This document shows, in pieces, positions 37,515-46,082 of a DNA stretch of 64,000 bases (position 1 is the stretch's first letter; every line of letters begins with the position of its first letter). The position numbers were made by a program, and so were the translations under genes. Source of the DNA: Flavobacteriaceae bacterium (GTDB lineage Bacteria > Bacteroidota > Bacteroidia > Flavobacteriales > Flavobacteriaceae). Below the pieces are notes generated by a model that worked only from the letters and a program-made list of their open reading frames with translations, was not told the DNA's origin and did no database searches. The stretch covers positions 729,287 to 793,286 of the forward strand of contig JAGYIX010000003.1 in NCBI GenBank assembly GCA_018402205.1, written 5' to 3'.

Positions 37515-38507
37515 TTATAGCACCCCGTTGGCCGTAACCCACTTGAAGTGGTATTGATCTTGCGGATAATGCATGCGCTCAGATATTCTAGTCAGTCTAT
37601 CTGGAAGTTTAACCAGATATTCACGTGCTTTTTCGGCCTCATCACTTAAGGCGCGAAGATGCTCCATATTCCAGTAAGTGTTGAGTTTTTCTAAAATGTC
37701 GATGTAGTCTTTTGAGGTGTACACTCCAAGACGCTGAGCGCAATTTGAAAAGGTATCAAAGGCACTGCTAATAGCCTCACCTGACTCTCTTAAAAAGTGA
37801 GCAGGCATCACTATTTTTTTCTTCATCATATCGGCAAAAGCAAGCACCATTTGAGATGGGTCTTGATCAATGATGTGTTTAACAAATTCGCGATAGGCCA
37901 GGTGGTGTCTCATTTCATCGCCAGCGATAATATTACACATTTTACCCAGCAAAAGGTTGCCAGTTTTCTTGGCGAACTGCCCAACGCGCTTGTGTGAGAT
38001 ATTCGTGGCCAGCTCTTGAAAGCTAGTGTACACAAAGTTTTTATACGGATCTCTATCTGTTCCAATGTCAAATCCGTCAGCTATGAGGTGTTGCGTGCTG
38101 CGCTCAACCTCTTTCATGTTTACACGGCCCGATAAGTATAGATACTTGCTGAGCACGTCTCCGTGTCTGTTTTCTTCTGCGGTCCAGTTTCGAATCCATT
38201 TAGCCCATCCGTTTCCTTTTTCGTGCTGGTCTATGCCGTCTATATCGAGCAACCAAGACTCGTAGGTGGGTAACGCCTCTTCTGTTATGGTGTCTGCCAC
38301 AAGAGTTACCCATAGGTCATACCCCATCTCTTTGGCCCCCTCTTGGATTTCGGCAACCTCTTTAAAGAACTCCTCAGATTGAGAATCAGGCAAGAAGTCG
38401 GTGGGTTGCCAGATCTCGTCAATCGGAATTAGAAACGTTTCAATGAATTCATCAATCTTGGGCTCTAAAGAGCGCATTACCTCAAGTCGGATATTATGTT
38501 GTGACAT
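37515..38507 (-). CDS. acyl-ACP desaturase
   Basis: A 330-residue soluble di-iron desaturase of the stearoyl-ACP 9-desaturase family. Two iron-binding motifs are visible: WTAEENRHGD and GDEMRHHLAY. It introduces a double bond into ACP-bound fatty acids. It is a single gene, transcribed toward the amidohydrolase. Confidence 0.93.
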   Translation of the reverse strand: MSQHNIRLEVMRSLEPKIDEFIETFLIPIDEIWQPTDFLPDSQSEEFFKEVAEIQEGAKEMGYDLWVTLVADTITEEALPTYESWLLDIDGIDQHEKGNGWAKWIRNWTAEENRHGDVLSKYLYLSGRVNMKEVERSTQHLIADGFDIGTDRDPYKNFVYTSFQELATNISHKRVGQFAKKTGNLLLGKMCNIIAGDEMRHHLAYREFVKHIIDQDPSQMVLAFADMMKKKIVMPAHFLRESGEAISSAFDTFSNCAQRLGVYTSKDYIDILEKLNTYWNMEHLRALSDEAEKAREYLVKLPDRLTRISERMHYPQDQYHFKWVTANGVL

Positions 38508-38578
38508 ACTAAATTTTAATAAAGCTAGGCATAATTCAAACAGTTTTAGGCATCTAATGCAGATAAAATCAGGTACTG

Positions 38579-39739
38579 TCAGTGTTTTGCAGAAATTTTC
38601 GGCTGTTTGCGCTTCAAATATTCTTTAGGAGTCATACCAAAATTTTCCTTGAAAACCCTAAAAAAGGTGGTTGACGATTTAAATCCGACTTGGCTAGCAA
38701 TACCCTCTATAGAGTTGCGTTCGAGATCTGAGGGCGTAGCTCTACGAACAAATTGTTCTAAACGAATGGAGTTCATAAAGTCCTTGAAATTTTCAAATCG
38801 ACTGGCTTTTATAGCTTTCGCAAATATTCCGATTTTCAGACCGAGCATCTCAACCAATAAGGGTTGGGTAAGCTGGTGATTTTCATACCACCCTTGCTTT
38901 ACCACAGTCGATTTTACAGCTTCTAAATCGACATACAGGTAGTCTTCTGCTTGATGTTCAATGGTATGATCAAGGGTAAGGAGAACCCTCGGATGCATCA
39001 ATAAATGCGAAGACAACACAAATACAAAGCCGGCGGTAAGCAGAAATACCGCTTGCTCTATCAGTTCATTAAGGGCGATTCCTTGAAAACGCATACTGTT
39101 GAGTGCGTAACACAGAATAAGGCTAACGAGATAGGCGGTTATCGCCCAGACGAAAAACCGTACCCAACGAAAAACCGTTTTAGAGCGACTGCTGAGTAAG
39201 GCGAATGGATTCGCCTTAATGAACTTCGCGAGCAGCAAATGGCTTAATGTCTGATATACAATAGCCTGAAAAGTGCGCAGCAGATAAACTTGAGACTCGG
39301 TGAATATAAATCCGTACGAATAGTTGATTAGCGCGGCATCTTCGGCGATTACGGCGTCTACAAGTGGGCGTTTCTCTTCGGCCGATAAGAAGTAGAAAGG
39401 CATGTAGTGCAGGGCAACCGCAATAAAAGGCAGCAGGTGCGCATAGTCTATGGTTCTCCATGAATAATTATACCCCAGACTTCCCTTTACATACCAGTAG
39501 CTAATTACCGGAGAGAGCAGCGAAAAGGGCATCATAAGCTTGTAGAAATGCGGAAACTGGGCGATCCATCCGGTAGTGATCATCACCAGTGCTAGATTAG
39601 AAAACACCAAAATCACCAAGTAACCCGTCAAATAACTCACCAAAAAAGTACGCTCTGGCCTAATTCTGACATAAATGACAAAAATAGAGGCGAGGGCAAA
39701 GGCCAAACTAATCAGGTATATGACTTCTACTAGTTGCAT
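38579..39739 (-). CDS. AraC-family regulator with membrane N-terminal domain
   Basis: A 386-residue protein. The first ~255 residues form about seven membrane helices. The last ~110 are an AraC-type DNA-binding domain ending with FKSSTTFFRVFKENFGMTPKEYLKRK. It is probably a membrane-bound sensor-regulator. The signal is unknown. It may act on the nearby desaturase gene, but nothing in the sequence shows this. Confidence 0.88.
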   Translation of the reverse strand: MQLVEVIYLISLAFALASIFVIYVRIRPERTFLVSYLTGYLVILVFSNLALVMITTGWIAQFPHFYKLMMPFSLLSPVISYWYVKGSLGYNYSWRTIDYAHLLPFIAVALHYMPFYFLSAEEKRPLVDAVIAEDAALINYSYGFIFTESQVYLLRTFQAIVYQTLSHLLLAKFIKANPFALLSSRSKTVFRWVRFFVWAITAYLVSLILCYALNSMRFQGIALNELIEQAVFLLTAGFVFVLSSHLLMHPRVLLTLDHTIEHQAEDYLYVDLEAVKSTVVKQGWYENHQLTQPLLVEMLGLKIGIFAKAIKASRFENFKDFMNSIRLEQFVRRATPSDLERNSIEGIASQVGFKSSTTFFRVFKENFGMTPKEYLKRKQPKISAKH

Positions 39740-39795
39740 TAAGGGCTAAGTTATACGGGGCTAATCAAACTCTGATGATATAAATACTACTTTTT

Positions 39796-40737
39796 TCAAC
39801 TACGTTCACTGTAGTGCTCCTCTAAAAAGGCGGTCACCGAAAGCACAAAGGCTTTAGCAAAGGCCTTTCTGTTTTCTTCGGTATCTCTTAGGCCTGAGAA
39901 ATTGCATTCTATTTGGACGCCATCTATTGGTCCGCCTTTATAAGAACTGTAATTGGCCGTGTTATATCCTCCGCTAAAATAAGTATCTGACAACAAAGGC
40001 GCCTTGTCTTGAGCAGACGGAACCGCCGGGTATCCAGAGGCGTGCAACAGGCTGCCTAATGAACGTTCACCCCTTAGTAAATCTGAATGCAATAAGCCTG
40101 ACGGATGAGTGCGCACCAAGTGCTGCAACGAACTCACCTCGATTAAGGGCTCAGAATTGAGCTGCTCATCAGATAGCGCAAGTTCGTCTTCGTACAATAG
40201 GTACCCCAACTCAATGCGCTGCTTAGGATTACCGTGACCGTGAAGGTCTACATATAGGCCCTTCTTAAACATCGTTTGCACTTTAGCCCTACTTTCTTGG
40301 ATGTGCTGATGAAAAAGATCCCATACGGCTATGGCATTGACATCGCCGCAGCTTGCTTCTGCTCTATTTCGATTAGCGTCTAATTTAGAGCGGTGTAATT
40401 CATTGATCACGAGAAAGGGTTTCTTTCCGATTTTCGCAAACTCTTTTTGTATTTCTAAGGCTAATTCAATGGTAAATTCATCTTTCACATGAACGGCATC
40501 AAAGCAGCTGCGATCAGGTAGCTGCTCAGGTCTTCTATCCCCTCCGTGCGCAACACTAATAATTAGGGGCATATTACCCGGCTCAAAAACAACATACGAT
40601 GATGCCTCAACCTTATCTGCCGCACTATTTTCAGATGGGTCGGTAGCAGAGCAGCCTTGCATTACTATTAGCGCAAACAGTAAGCCCCAATAAAGGGCTC
40701 TATAATCTCCCCGTCGTCTTTTTGACCCTCTCTTCAT
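39796..40737 (-). CDS. N-formylglutamate amidohydrolase-like lipoprotein
   Basis: A 313-residue lipoprotein. I take the ATG at 40737, which opens a signal ending in the lipobox VMQGC. The fold resembles the FGase family: PLIISVAHGG, ELHRSKLDANR, YVDLHGHG and GVQIECNFSGLR follow the expected order of metal and substrate motifs. True N-formylglutamate hydrolases are cytoplasmic, so a different secreted amidase substrate is likely. Confidence 0.75.
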   Translation of the reverse strand: MKRGSKRRRGDYRALYWGLLFALIVMQGCSATDPSENSAADKVEASSYVVFEPGNMPLIISVAHGGDRRPEQLPDRSCFDAVHVKDEFTIELALEIQKEFAKIGKKPFLVINELHRSKLDANRNRAEASCGDVNAIAVWDLFHQHIQESRAKVQTMFKKGLYVDLHGHGNPKQRIELGYLLYEDELALSDEQLNSEPLIEVSSLQHLVRTHPSGLLHSDLLRGERSLGSLLHASGYPAVPSAQDKAPLLSDTYFSGGYNTANYSSYKGGPIDGVQIECNFSGLRDTEENRKAFAKAFVLSVTAFLEEHYSERS

Positions 40738-40895
40738 AAATTCTGTTTCACGACTTTGAAGTTCTATCACGCTCTTTTCAATTGGCCCAAATAGGCCCAC
40801 GAACTCTCCAAAACCTAAATTTAAATCTTCTCATGCTATTGAACTAAGAAGTTTTGGCTACTTTTCGCAACACAGCAAAACATAATTCCCACCAA

Positions 40896-41741
40896 ATGAA
40901 AAAAATTCTTCTAGTCACAGCGACCGTTTTTTATGCGGCCCTTTTAGGGGCGCAAATACAAACACCACCAGCAAGCCCCACCTTTGAGCTCAAGGGAACC
41001 GTCGGGCTAACCGAGGTCAACCTAATTTACTCGAGGCCCAGTGCAAGAGGGCGCAGCGTTGCAGGAGAACTCATCCCGTACAACGAAGTGTGGAGAACCG
41101 GTGCCAACGCATCTACCAAGATCTCGTTTAGCACCGATGTGAAACTTAATGGAAACCCCGTACCTGCAGGCACCTATGCACTTTACTCGTTGTTTACTGA
41201 AGAAGAAGCCACCATCATACTTAGTAAAAATTTAGAGCTGTGGGGCGCCATGGGGTACAACGCCCAAGACGATATACTTCGATTTAAGGTGCCCGTGAAA
41301 CATCCGAGCAGCCACTACGAAACCTTTACCATTAGTTTCTCTGATTTCACCATGAACTCGGCTAACCTAAACCTCAAATGGGAACACACCAAGGCCATGT
41401 TTGCCATTGAGAGTGAGGTAGACCCTATTGTAATGGCCCAAATCAAAGAGCAAGTCATCGACAACACCCCTACAAACAGTAATACTTATTTTCAGGCGGC
41501 CACCTACTTTTACCAGACCAATCGAGATGCCGAACTAGCGCTAAATTGGGTAAACCAAGTACTTAAACAAAGTACAGAAAAGGCCTATTGGGTAGTGCAT
41601 TTGCAGGCCAAACTTTTGGCACGTTTAAACCGTAAGGCAGAGGCTACGGCAGCGGCAAAAGAATCAATTCAACTCGCTCAGAGCGCTGGAAACCCCGACT
41701 ACGTGAGGCTCAACGAAAAGCTAATCGCTTCATTGAACTAG
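40896..41741 (+). CDS. DUF2911 secreted protein
   Basis: A 281-residue protein: signal peptide ending GAQ, a DUF2911 domain with VNLIYSRPSARGR, ELIPYNEVWRTGANASTKI and VPAGTYALYSLF, and a C-terminal TPR-like region. The ATG at 40896 opens the signal peptide. Function unknown. It is followed 24 nt later by a DUF2490 gene. Confidence 0.85.
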   Translation: MKKILLVTATVFYAALLGAQIQTPPASPTFELKGTVGLTEVNLIYSRPSARGRSVAGELIPYNEVWRTGANASTKISFSTDVKLNGNPVPAGTYALYSLFTEEEATIILSKNLELWGAMGYNAQDDILRFKVPVKHPSSHYETFTISFSDFTMNSANLNLKWEHTKAMFAIESEVDPIVMAQIKEQVIDNTPTNSNTYFQAATYFYQTNRDAELALNWVNQVLKQSTEKAYWVVHLQAKLLARLNRKAEATAAAKESIQLAQSAGNPDYVRLNEKLIASLN

Positions 41742-41765
41742 GCACAAATGCGCTTTATCCTTTAA

Positions 41766-42419
41766 ATGAAGAAACTACTTTTACTTTTTGCCCTGCTTCC
41801 GTTTAGCTTGCTTGCTCAAGAGAGCGATTTCGGAAATTGGTGGATCTATTTTGGAGATAAAAAAATCAATGAAAGGCTCAACTGGCATCACGAGGCGCAG
41901 TACCGCAACTATAATTTCATCGGCGATACCGAACAACTTTTGCTGCGCACCGGAATCGGATATAACCTCTCCCCCCAAAATAACAACTTACTTCTTGGCT
42001 ACGGATTTATTCAGAGTGAGCCCTACCTGGAGAATACAAATTTTAAAATGCGCATCGATGAGCACCGCATTTACCAACAGTTCATTCGCAAACAGCGTTT
42101 AGCACAAATGGTACTTCAACACCGGTTTAGACTAGAGCAACGGTTTGTTGAGCAAGATTTCAAAATGAGATTTAGGTACTTTCTTTCGTTGAATATGCCT
42201 TTGAATAATAAGGAACTCATAGACCAAACCATTTACTTTTCTGCGTACAATGAAGTCTTTTTGAACGCAGCAGAGAACCTCTTTGATCGAAATCGAATCT
42301 ACGCGGGCATAGGCTACAAATTCACTAAATACGTGCGCAGCGAAATTGGATTAATGAATCAGTCTACCTCTACGCTATCTCGAAATCAACTCAACCTTAT
42401 CACTTTTATTCAATTGTAA
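41766..42419 (+). CDS. DUF2490 outer-membrane protein
   Basis: A 217-residue protein with a signal peptide ending LLAQ and a DUF2490 beta-barrel pattern: alternating strands such as HEAQYRNYNFIGDTEQLLLRTGIGYNL and RHRFRLEQRFV. Probably a small outer-membrane barrel. Likely co-transcribed with the DUF2911 gene. Confidence 0.78.
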   Translation: MKKLLLLFALLPFSLLAQESDFGNWWIYFGDKKINERLNWHHEAQYRNYNFIGDTEQLLLRTGIGYNLSPQNNNLLLGYGFIQSEPYLENTNFKMRIDEHRIYQQFIRKQRLAQMVLQHRFRLEQRFVEQDFKMRFRYFLSLNMPLNNKELIDQTIYFSAYNEVFLNAAENLFDRNRIYAGIGYKFTKYVRSEIGLMNQSTSTLSRNQLNLITFIQL

Positions 42420-42496
42420 CGGCAACTGAACATTTCTTTGAGTTGACAAGAAAGCAGGTTTTCTAGTATCAGCAAGGGTAAACCACTAAGGGTAAA

Positions 42497-44185
42497 CTAC
42501 ACAAACTGATAATCGACACCCGAGACCTGAGAAAGCAGGGTTGGTGACGCATCTAATACCTGCGAATCGTTTCTCAACTCAGGGTTCACCGGCGAGAATT
42601 CTTTGAGGTACTCTTTTACCACTCCGTGAAGGGTATATGCAGTATTCTTAGTATCGCTCACCCCTGTCATTCTGCAAAGCACGTCATCAGGATCGCCCTC
42701 ACGCTCACACGCACAGATAGAGTATTCGCGATCTAGATCTATAGGTTCTCCCCCTATAACTACTTTCTGAACGCGCTCACCAAAATCGGCAAACGCCTTA
42801 AAATCGACCTGCATTCCTTTAAAACGCACTACCCATCCGCCAAAGCGTTTAGAGGCGTCTTCAGCAAAGACATTCTGCAGTTCTTTTTCAAGCCAATCTA
42901 ATAGTTGTCTGCCCTTTACCTTTCCGGTTCTGACCGTTGCCTCTACGGGTAGCATGTCGTACAAGTAACCCTCGGTAATGGGAACCAGACCTGAAGCGTC
43001 AGCTATGCGAGGCGGACAGAATCTAAATCCGTTAGACAACACCACGTCTACATTGATGCGCCATTTTAGGGCGTCTACGATCATGGTGTCTATGGTATTT
43101 TCCACTACAAAATAGCGGTAAAGCGGCTGTTTAGAATAGCCTATAACCGTATTAATGGCTTCTTTATGCGGCTTTTCTAGTTCTTCAACAAGTGCCAGCA
43201 TTTCTGGGTCGGCCTCAAAGCGCTTAGGATCAACCTCAACCAGCTCATACTTATGGGCGCCCATTTTTCCGTCGACTACCTCTATGTCTAACTTTCCGAC
43301 AAACGAGCCAAAGGCTCCGGGCTCAACGATTTTGGTATACTTAGCTTGGATGGGTTTTCTGACGCGCTCATGAGTGTCTGCTCCGAAGATGTAGTCTACG
43401 CCTTCACAGTCTGGGTGGTTTCCGAGTGCAATTTGCTGCGACAGCCCCATGTGAGATAGAATGATGACTAAATCGCATTTTTCTTGATTTCTGAGCACAT
43501 CGACATAGTGCTTCAAATTTTCTTTGGCCTCGGTGTATATGATACCTTTTGAGTAAAGCGGAGATTGACGCTTCGGCACTAGATGGTCGGTATAGCCCAA
43601 GAATCCAATCTTGATACCTAGGCGGGTGTAGATTTGATAAGGCTGAAAAATGAGTTCGCCTCGCTTTCCCTCGCCTAGATCGTGATACATATTTGTGCAC
43701 ACTTTTGGGGCCTTGAGGCCTCCTAGCAGGTGCTGCATCTGTTCTTTGTAGTATACCACCTCCCAATTTCCAGGGTGGTAGAGATCGTAGTTCATCGCAT
43801 TTAAAATCGGCATAAAGGCGGATCCTTCAGTGAGCACAGAGAGCATAGAGCCCTGAAACATGTCACCGGTGTCCATAACCAAGGTGTTTTCGGGGTTTTC
43901 GGCCTTCAATTGCTTCAGCGCGGTAGACAAATGCGCGTAGCCCCCCGTTCTTCTGAACACAATCTCCTCGTTTTCCCAGAAGAGCTCATCGTGCTGATGC
44001 AGCTGACAATGCACATCGGTGGTCTGTAAGAAGGTAATCTTGCCGTTTTTAGTATCAGTGGCGCCCAATTCTTGAGGCTGACCTGAATCAGAACTAGACA
44101 TACAAGAGGTTAAAGTAGAAACCGGAATTGCTCCGGCAAGCCCCCCTATTAGGGAGTTTTTAAGAAATGTTCTTCTGTTACCCAT
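42497..44185 (-). CDS. Tat-exported metallophosphatase/5'-nucleotidase
   Basis: A 562-residue protein: a Tat signal with twin Arg (NRRTFLKNSLIGG), then a calcineurin-like metallophosphatase domain (QTTDVHCQLH, MDTGDMFQGS, DYIFGADTHER), then a 5'-nucleotidase C-terminal domain. The usual GNHE motif reads GNWE, so the catalytic His is Trp; SoxB-type relatives also show a Trp here as far as I recall. Phosphatase activity cannot be assumed. Confidence 0.83.
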   Translation of the reverse strand: MGNRRTFLKNSLIGGLAGAIPVSTLTSCMSSSDSGQPQELGATDTKNGKITFLQTTDVHCQLHQHDELFWENEEIVFRRTGGYAHLSTALKQLKAENPENTLVMDTGDMFQGSMLSVLTEGSAFMPILNAMNYDLYHPGNWEVVYYKEQMQHLLGGLKAPKVCTNMYHDLGEGKRGELIFQPYQIYTRLGIKIGFLGYTDHLVPKRQSPLYSKGIIYTEAKENLKHYVDVLRNQEKCDLVIILSHMGLSQQIALGNHPDCEGVDYIFGADTHERVRKPIQAKYTKIVEPGAFGSFVGKLDIEVVDGKMGAHKYELVEVDPKRFEADPEMLALVEELEKPHKEAINTVIGYSKQPLYRYFVVENTIDTMIVDALKWRINVDVVLSNGFRFCPPRIADASGLVPITEGYLYDMLPVEATVRTGKVKGRQLLDWLEKELQNVFAEDASKRFGGWVVRFKGMQVDFKAFADFGERVQKVVIGGEPIDLDREYSICACEREGDPDDVLCRMTGVSDTKNTAYTLHGVVKEYLKEFSPVNPELRNDSQVLDASPTLLSQVSGVDYQFV

Positions 44186-44275
44186 TTCGGATTTATTGGT
44201 TGAAAGTGAGGAATAAGATAGGCCTATTTAATTAAAAATCAAGCGAGAGCCTTGAAAAGCTAGGAGCAAAAAACC

Positions 44276-45166
44276 CTAAAATAAAGCGAAATTAAGCCCA
44301 AAGTTTAAAACGTGCTTAAACTGGACAGCCGAATCAACGCTTCCGTCTTCTTGGGCAATCAAAATATCCTTGTCGTATATCAGCTGGGTGCCAAGACTAG
44401 AGTTGAACCACTTGTTGATTTTCATCACAAACAGACTTTCCCAGTTCACATCTATGGTTCCAAATTCATCGTAACTAGAGAACAGGTTTAAACTGCTCTT
44501 ACAGCTGATATTTTCCATTACCGCAACATCTACAGCGACTAAAAGGTTTGCGCCAAACTCTGCTCGAGAATTTTCTCCCTCGCTTACCCCAAAAGCTCCA
44601 GCATCGGCTAGTGTTTGATCGCTGACAAAAGTGAACTTTCCTGAAGTGGGTGCTAGCGAGAAGCTTATCGCATCAGTGGGCTGGTAATCAAAACCCAAAT
44701 TGAGAGACAGATAGCCAGGAGCCATAAAACCTGAAATTTTATCTCTCAATTCTTCACCTTCATTTAAGGGATCAGCTCTAAACTTAAATCCATTCAAAAG
44801 CTGCGTTCTAAAAATGCCTAAGGCTGAGAATCGAAATTTCTTACTGAATCGCTGGGTGAATTTTGTCTGAAGAATAATATTATCGTCGGTCTTTCGAAAA
44901 TCATTGTCTCCAACCTGAGCCCCTCCCAATGCAAAATCCAACTGATTCGTCCAGGTGCCGAGCCCTTTTTTACGCACCATCTTTGAATTGAGTACCGTAC
45001 CCAGCGCGACCGAACTTTCACCCCCCGCCGCCCAATTTGAAAGACCTACATTGGCGAAATTCAAACCCCAAGTACCGGTTTTAGTTAGTTGAATGCTGTC
45101 GAGCTCTTGCCCTTTAAGCGAAGAGAAAAATAGGAAAACAAAAAAGGCAATTAGGTAATTCTTCAT
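44276..45166 (-). CDS. DUF3078 secreted outer-membrane protein
   Basis: A 296-residue protein. The ATG at 45166 opens a signal peptide ending SLKGQ. The DUF3078 start GTWGLNFANVGLSNWAAGGESSVA is plain, followed by beta-strand pairs typical of an outer-membrane barrel. Function unknown. Divergent from the lipocalin-like gene. Confidence 0.82.
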   Translation of the reverse strand: MKNYLIAFFVFLFFSSLKGQELDSIQLTKTGTWGLNFANVGLSNWAAGGESSVALGTVLNSKMVRKKGLGTWTNQLDFALGGAQVGDNDFRKTDDNIILQTKFTQRFSKKFRFSALGIFRTQLLNGFKFRADPLNEGEELRDKISGFMAPGYLSLNLGFDYQPTDAISFSLAPTSGKFTFVSDQTLADAGAFGVSEGENSRAEFGANLLVAVDVAVMENISCKSSLNLFSSYDEFGTIDVNWESLFVMKINKWFNSSLGTQLIYDKDILIAQEDGSVDSAVQFKHVLNFGLNFALF

Positions 45167-45317
45167 GGGCACGCTAAATCTATGTAATGGTTTGCGGATT
45201 AAGGCTTGTATAATGGATGCGACAAAGAAACGGATGAATATTGCTTCAAGCAACCCTTTCGATAAATGGTCATAAACCTAAAGATTTTGTACTTTATTCG
45301 AAGAATCTAAAAACAGC

Positions 45318-46025
45318 ATGAAAAACGTCTTAATTTTTCTTTTGGCCCTGGCTTCTGCCATGCTTTATAGCCAGTCTCCCATCGGGGCCTGGAAAGCCGA
45401 AGCCAACGACCCTACCTTAGGCGGCTCAACGGTAGTAACCATCGTATCGGAATCCCATCTGGTCACCACCTGGTATGCCAAAAAAGATGGAGCATTTCTG
45501 CGCACCATTGGTGGGTCATATAGTATGACTGAAAGCCGACTCCGCCTCAACATCGAATTTGACTCGAGTCAACCCGAAACAGTGGGCACCACTCAAGAAT
45601 TCACCCTCTCTGTCTCAGGCACTGGCTACTTAGTCTCGCCTTCGGGTCTTATCTTTACCCGGCTTGATGACGGCGCCCCTGGGGCCTTAGCCGGAGCCTG
45701 GCTGATGTCTGCCCGTAAGCAAAATGGAATACTTGCTGAGCGATCAACCGATCAGCCTCGCAAAACCATGAAAATTCTTTCAGGCACCCGCTTTCAATGG
45801 ATCGCCTACGACACTGAAACCAAGCAATTCATGGGAACCGGCGGAGGCGACTATACCACTGCAGACGACACGTACACCGAAAATATTGCGTTTTTCTCTC
45901 GAGACAAAAGCCGTGTAGGAGCTTCTTTAAACTTCACCTACAGTTTAAAGAAAGGCGACTGGCACCATTCTGGGCTAAGCAGCAAAGGCGAACCTATTTA
46001 CGAAGTCTGGAGCCAGCGCCAATAG
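45318..46025 (+). CDS. secreted protein with two lipocalin-like repeats
   Basis: A 235-residue protein with a signal peptide ending MLYSQ. The mature part is two similar halves, each opening with GAW and closing with GG.Y/GG.D-T-type strands (about residues 22-105 and 123-230). This resembles DUF4488-like lipocalin folds. First in a forward run of secreted proteins. Ligand unknown. Confidence 0.65.
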   Translation: MKNVLIFLLALASAMLYSQSPIGAWKAEANDPTLGGSTVVTIVSESHLVTTWYAKKDGAFLRTIGGSYSMTESRLRLNIEFDSSQPETVGTTQEFTLSVSGTGYLVSPSGLIFTRLDDGAPGALAGAWLMSARKQNGILAERSTDQPRKTMKILSGTRFQWIAYDTETKQFMGTGGGDYTTADDTYTENIAFFSRDKSRVGASLNFTYSLKKGDWHHSGLSSKGEPIYEVWSQRQ

Positions 46026-46082
46026 CCATACAACTTGCATAATAACTCCTTATATTCCCATTTCTTTTAATTGCAACCTACC

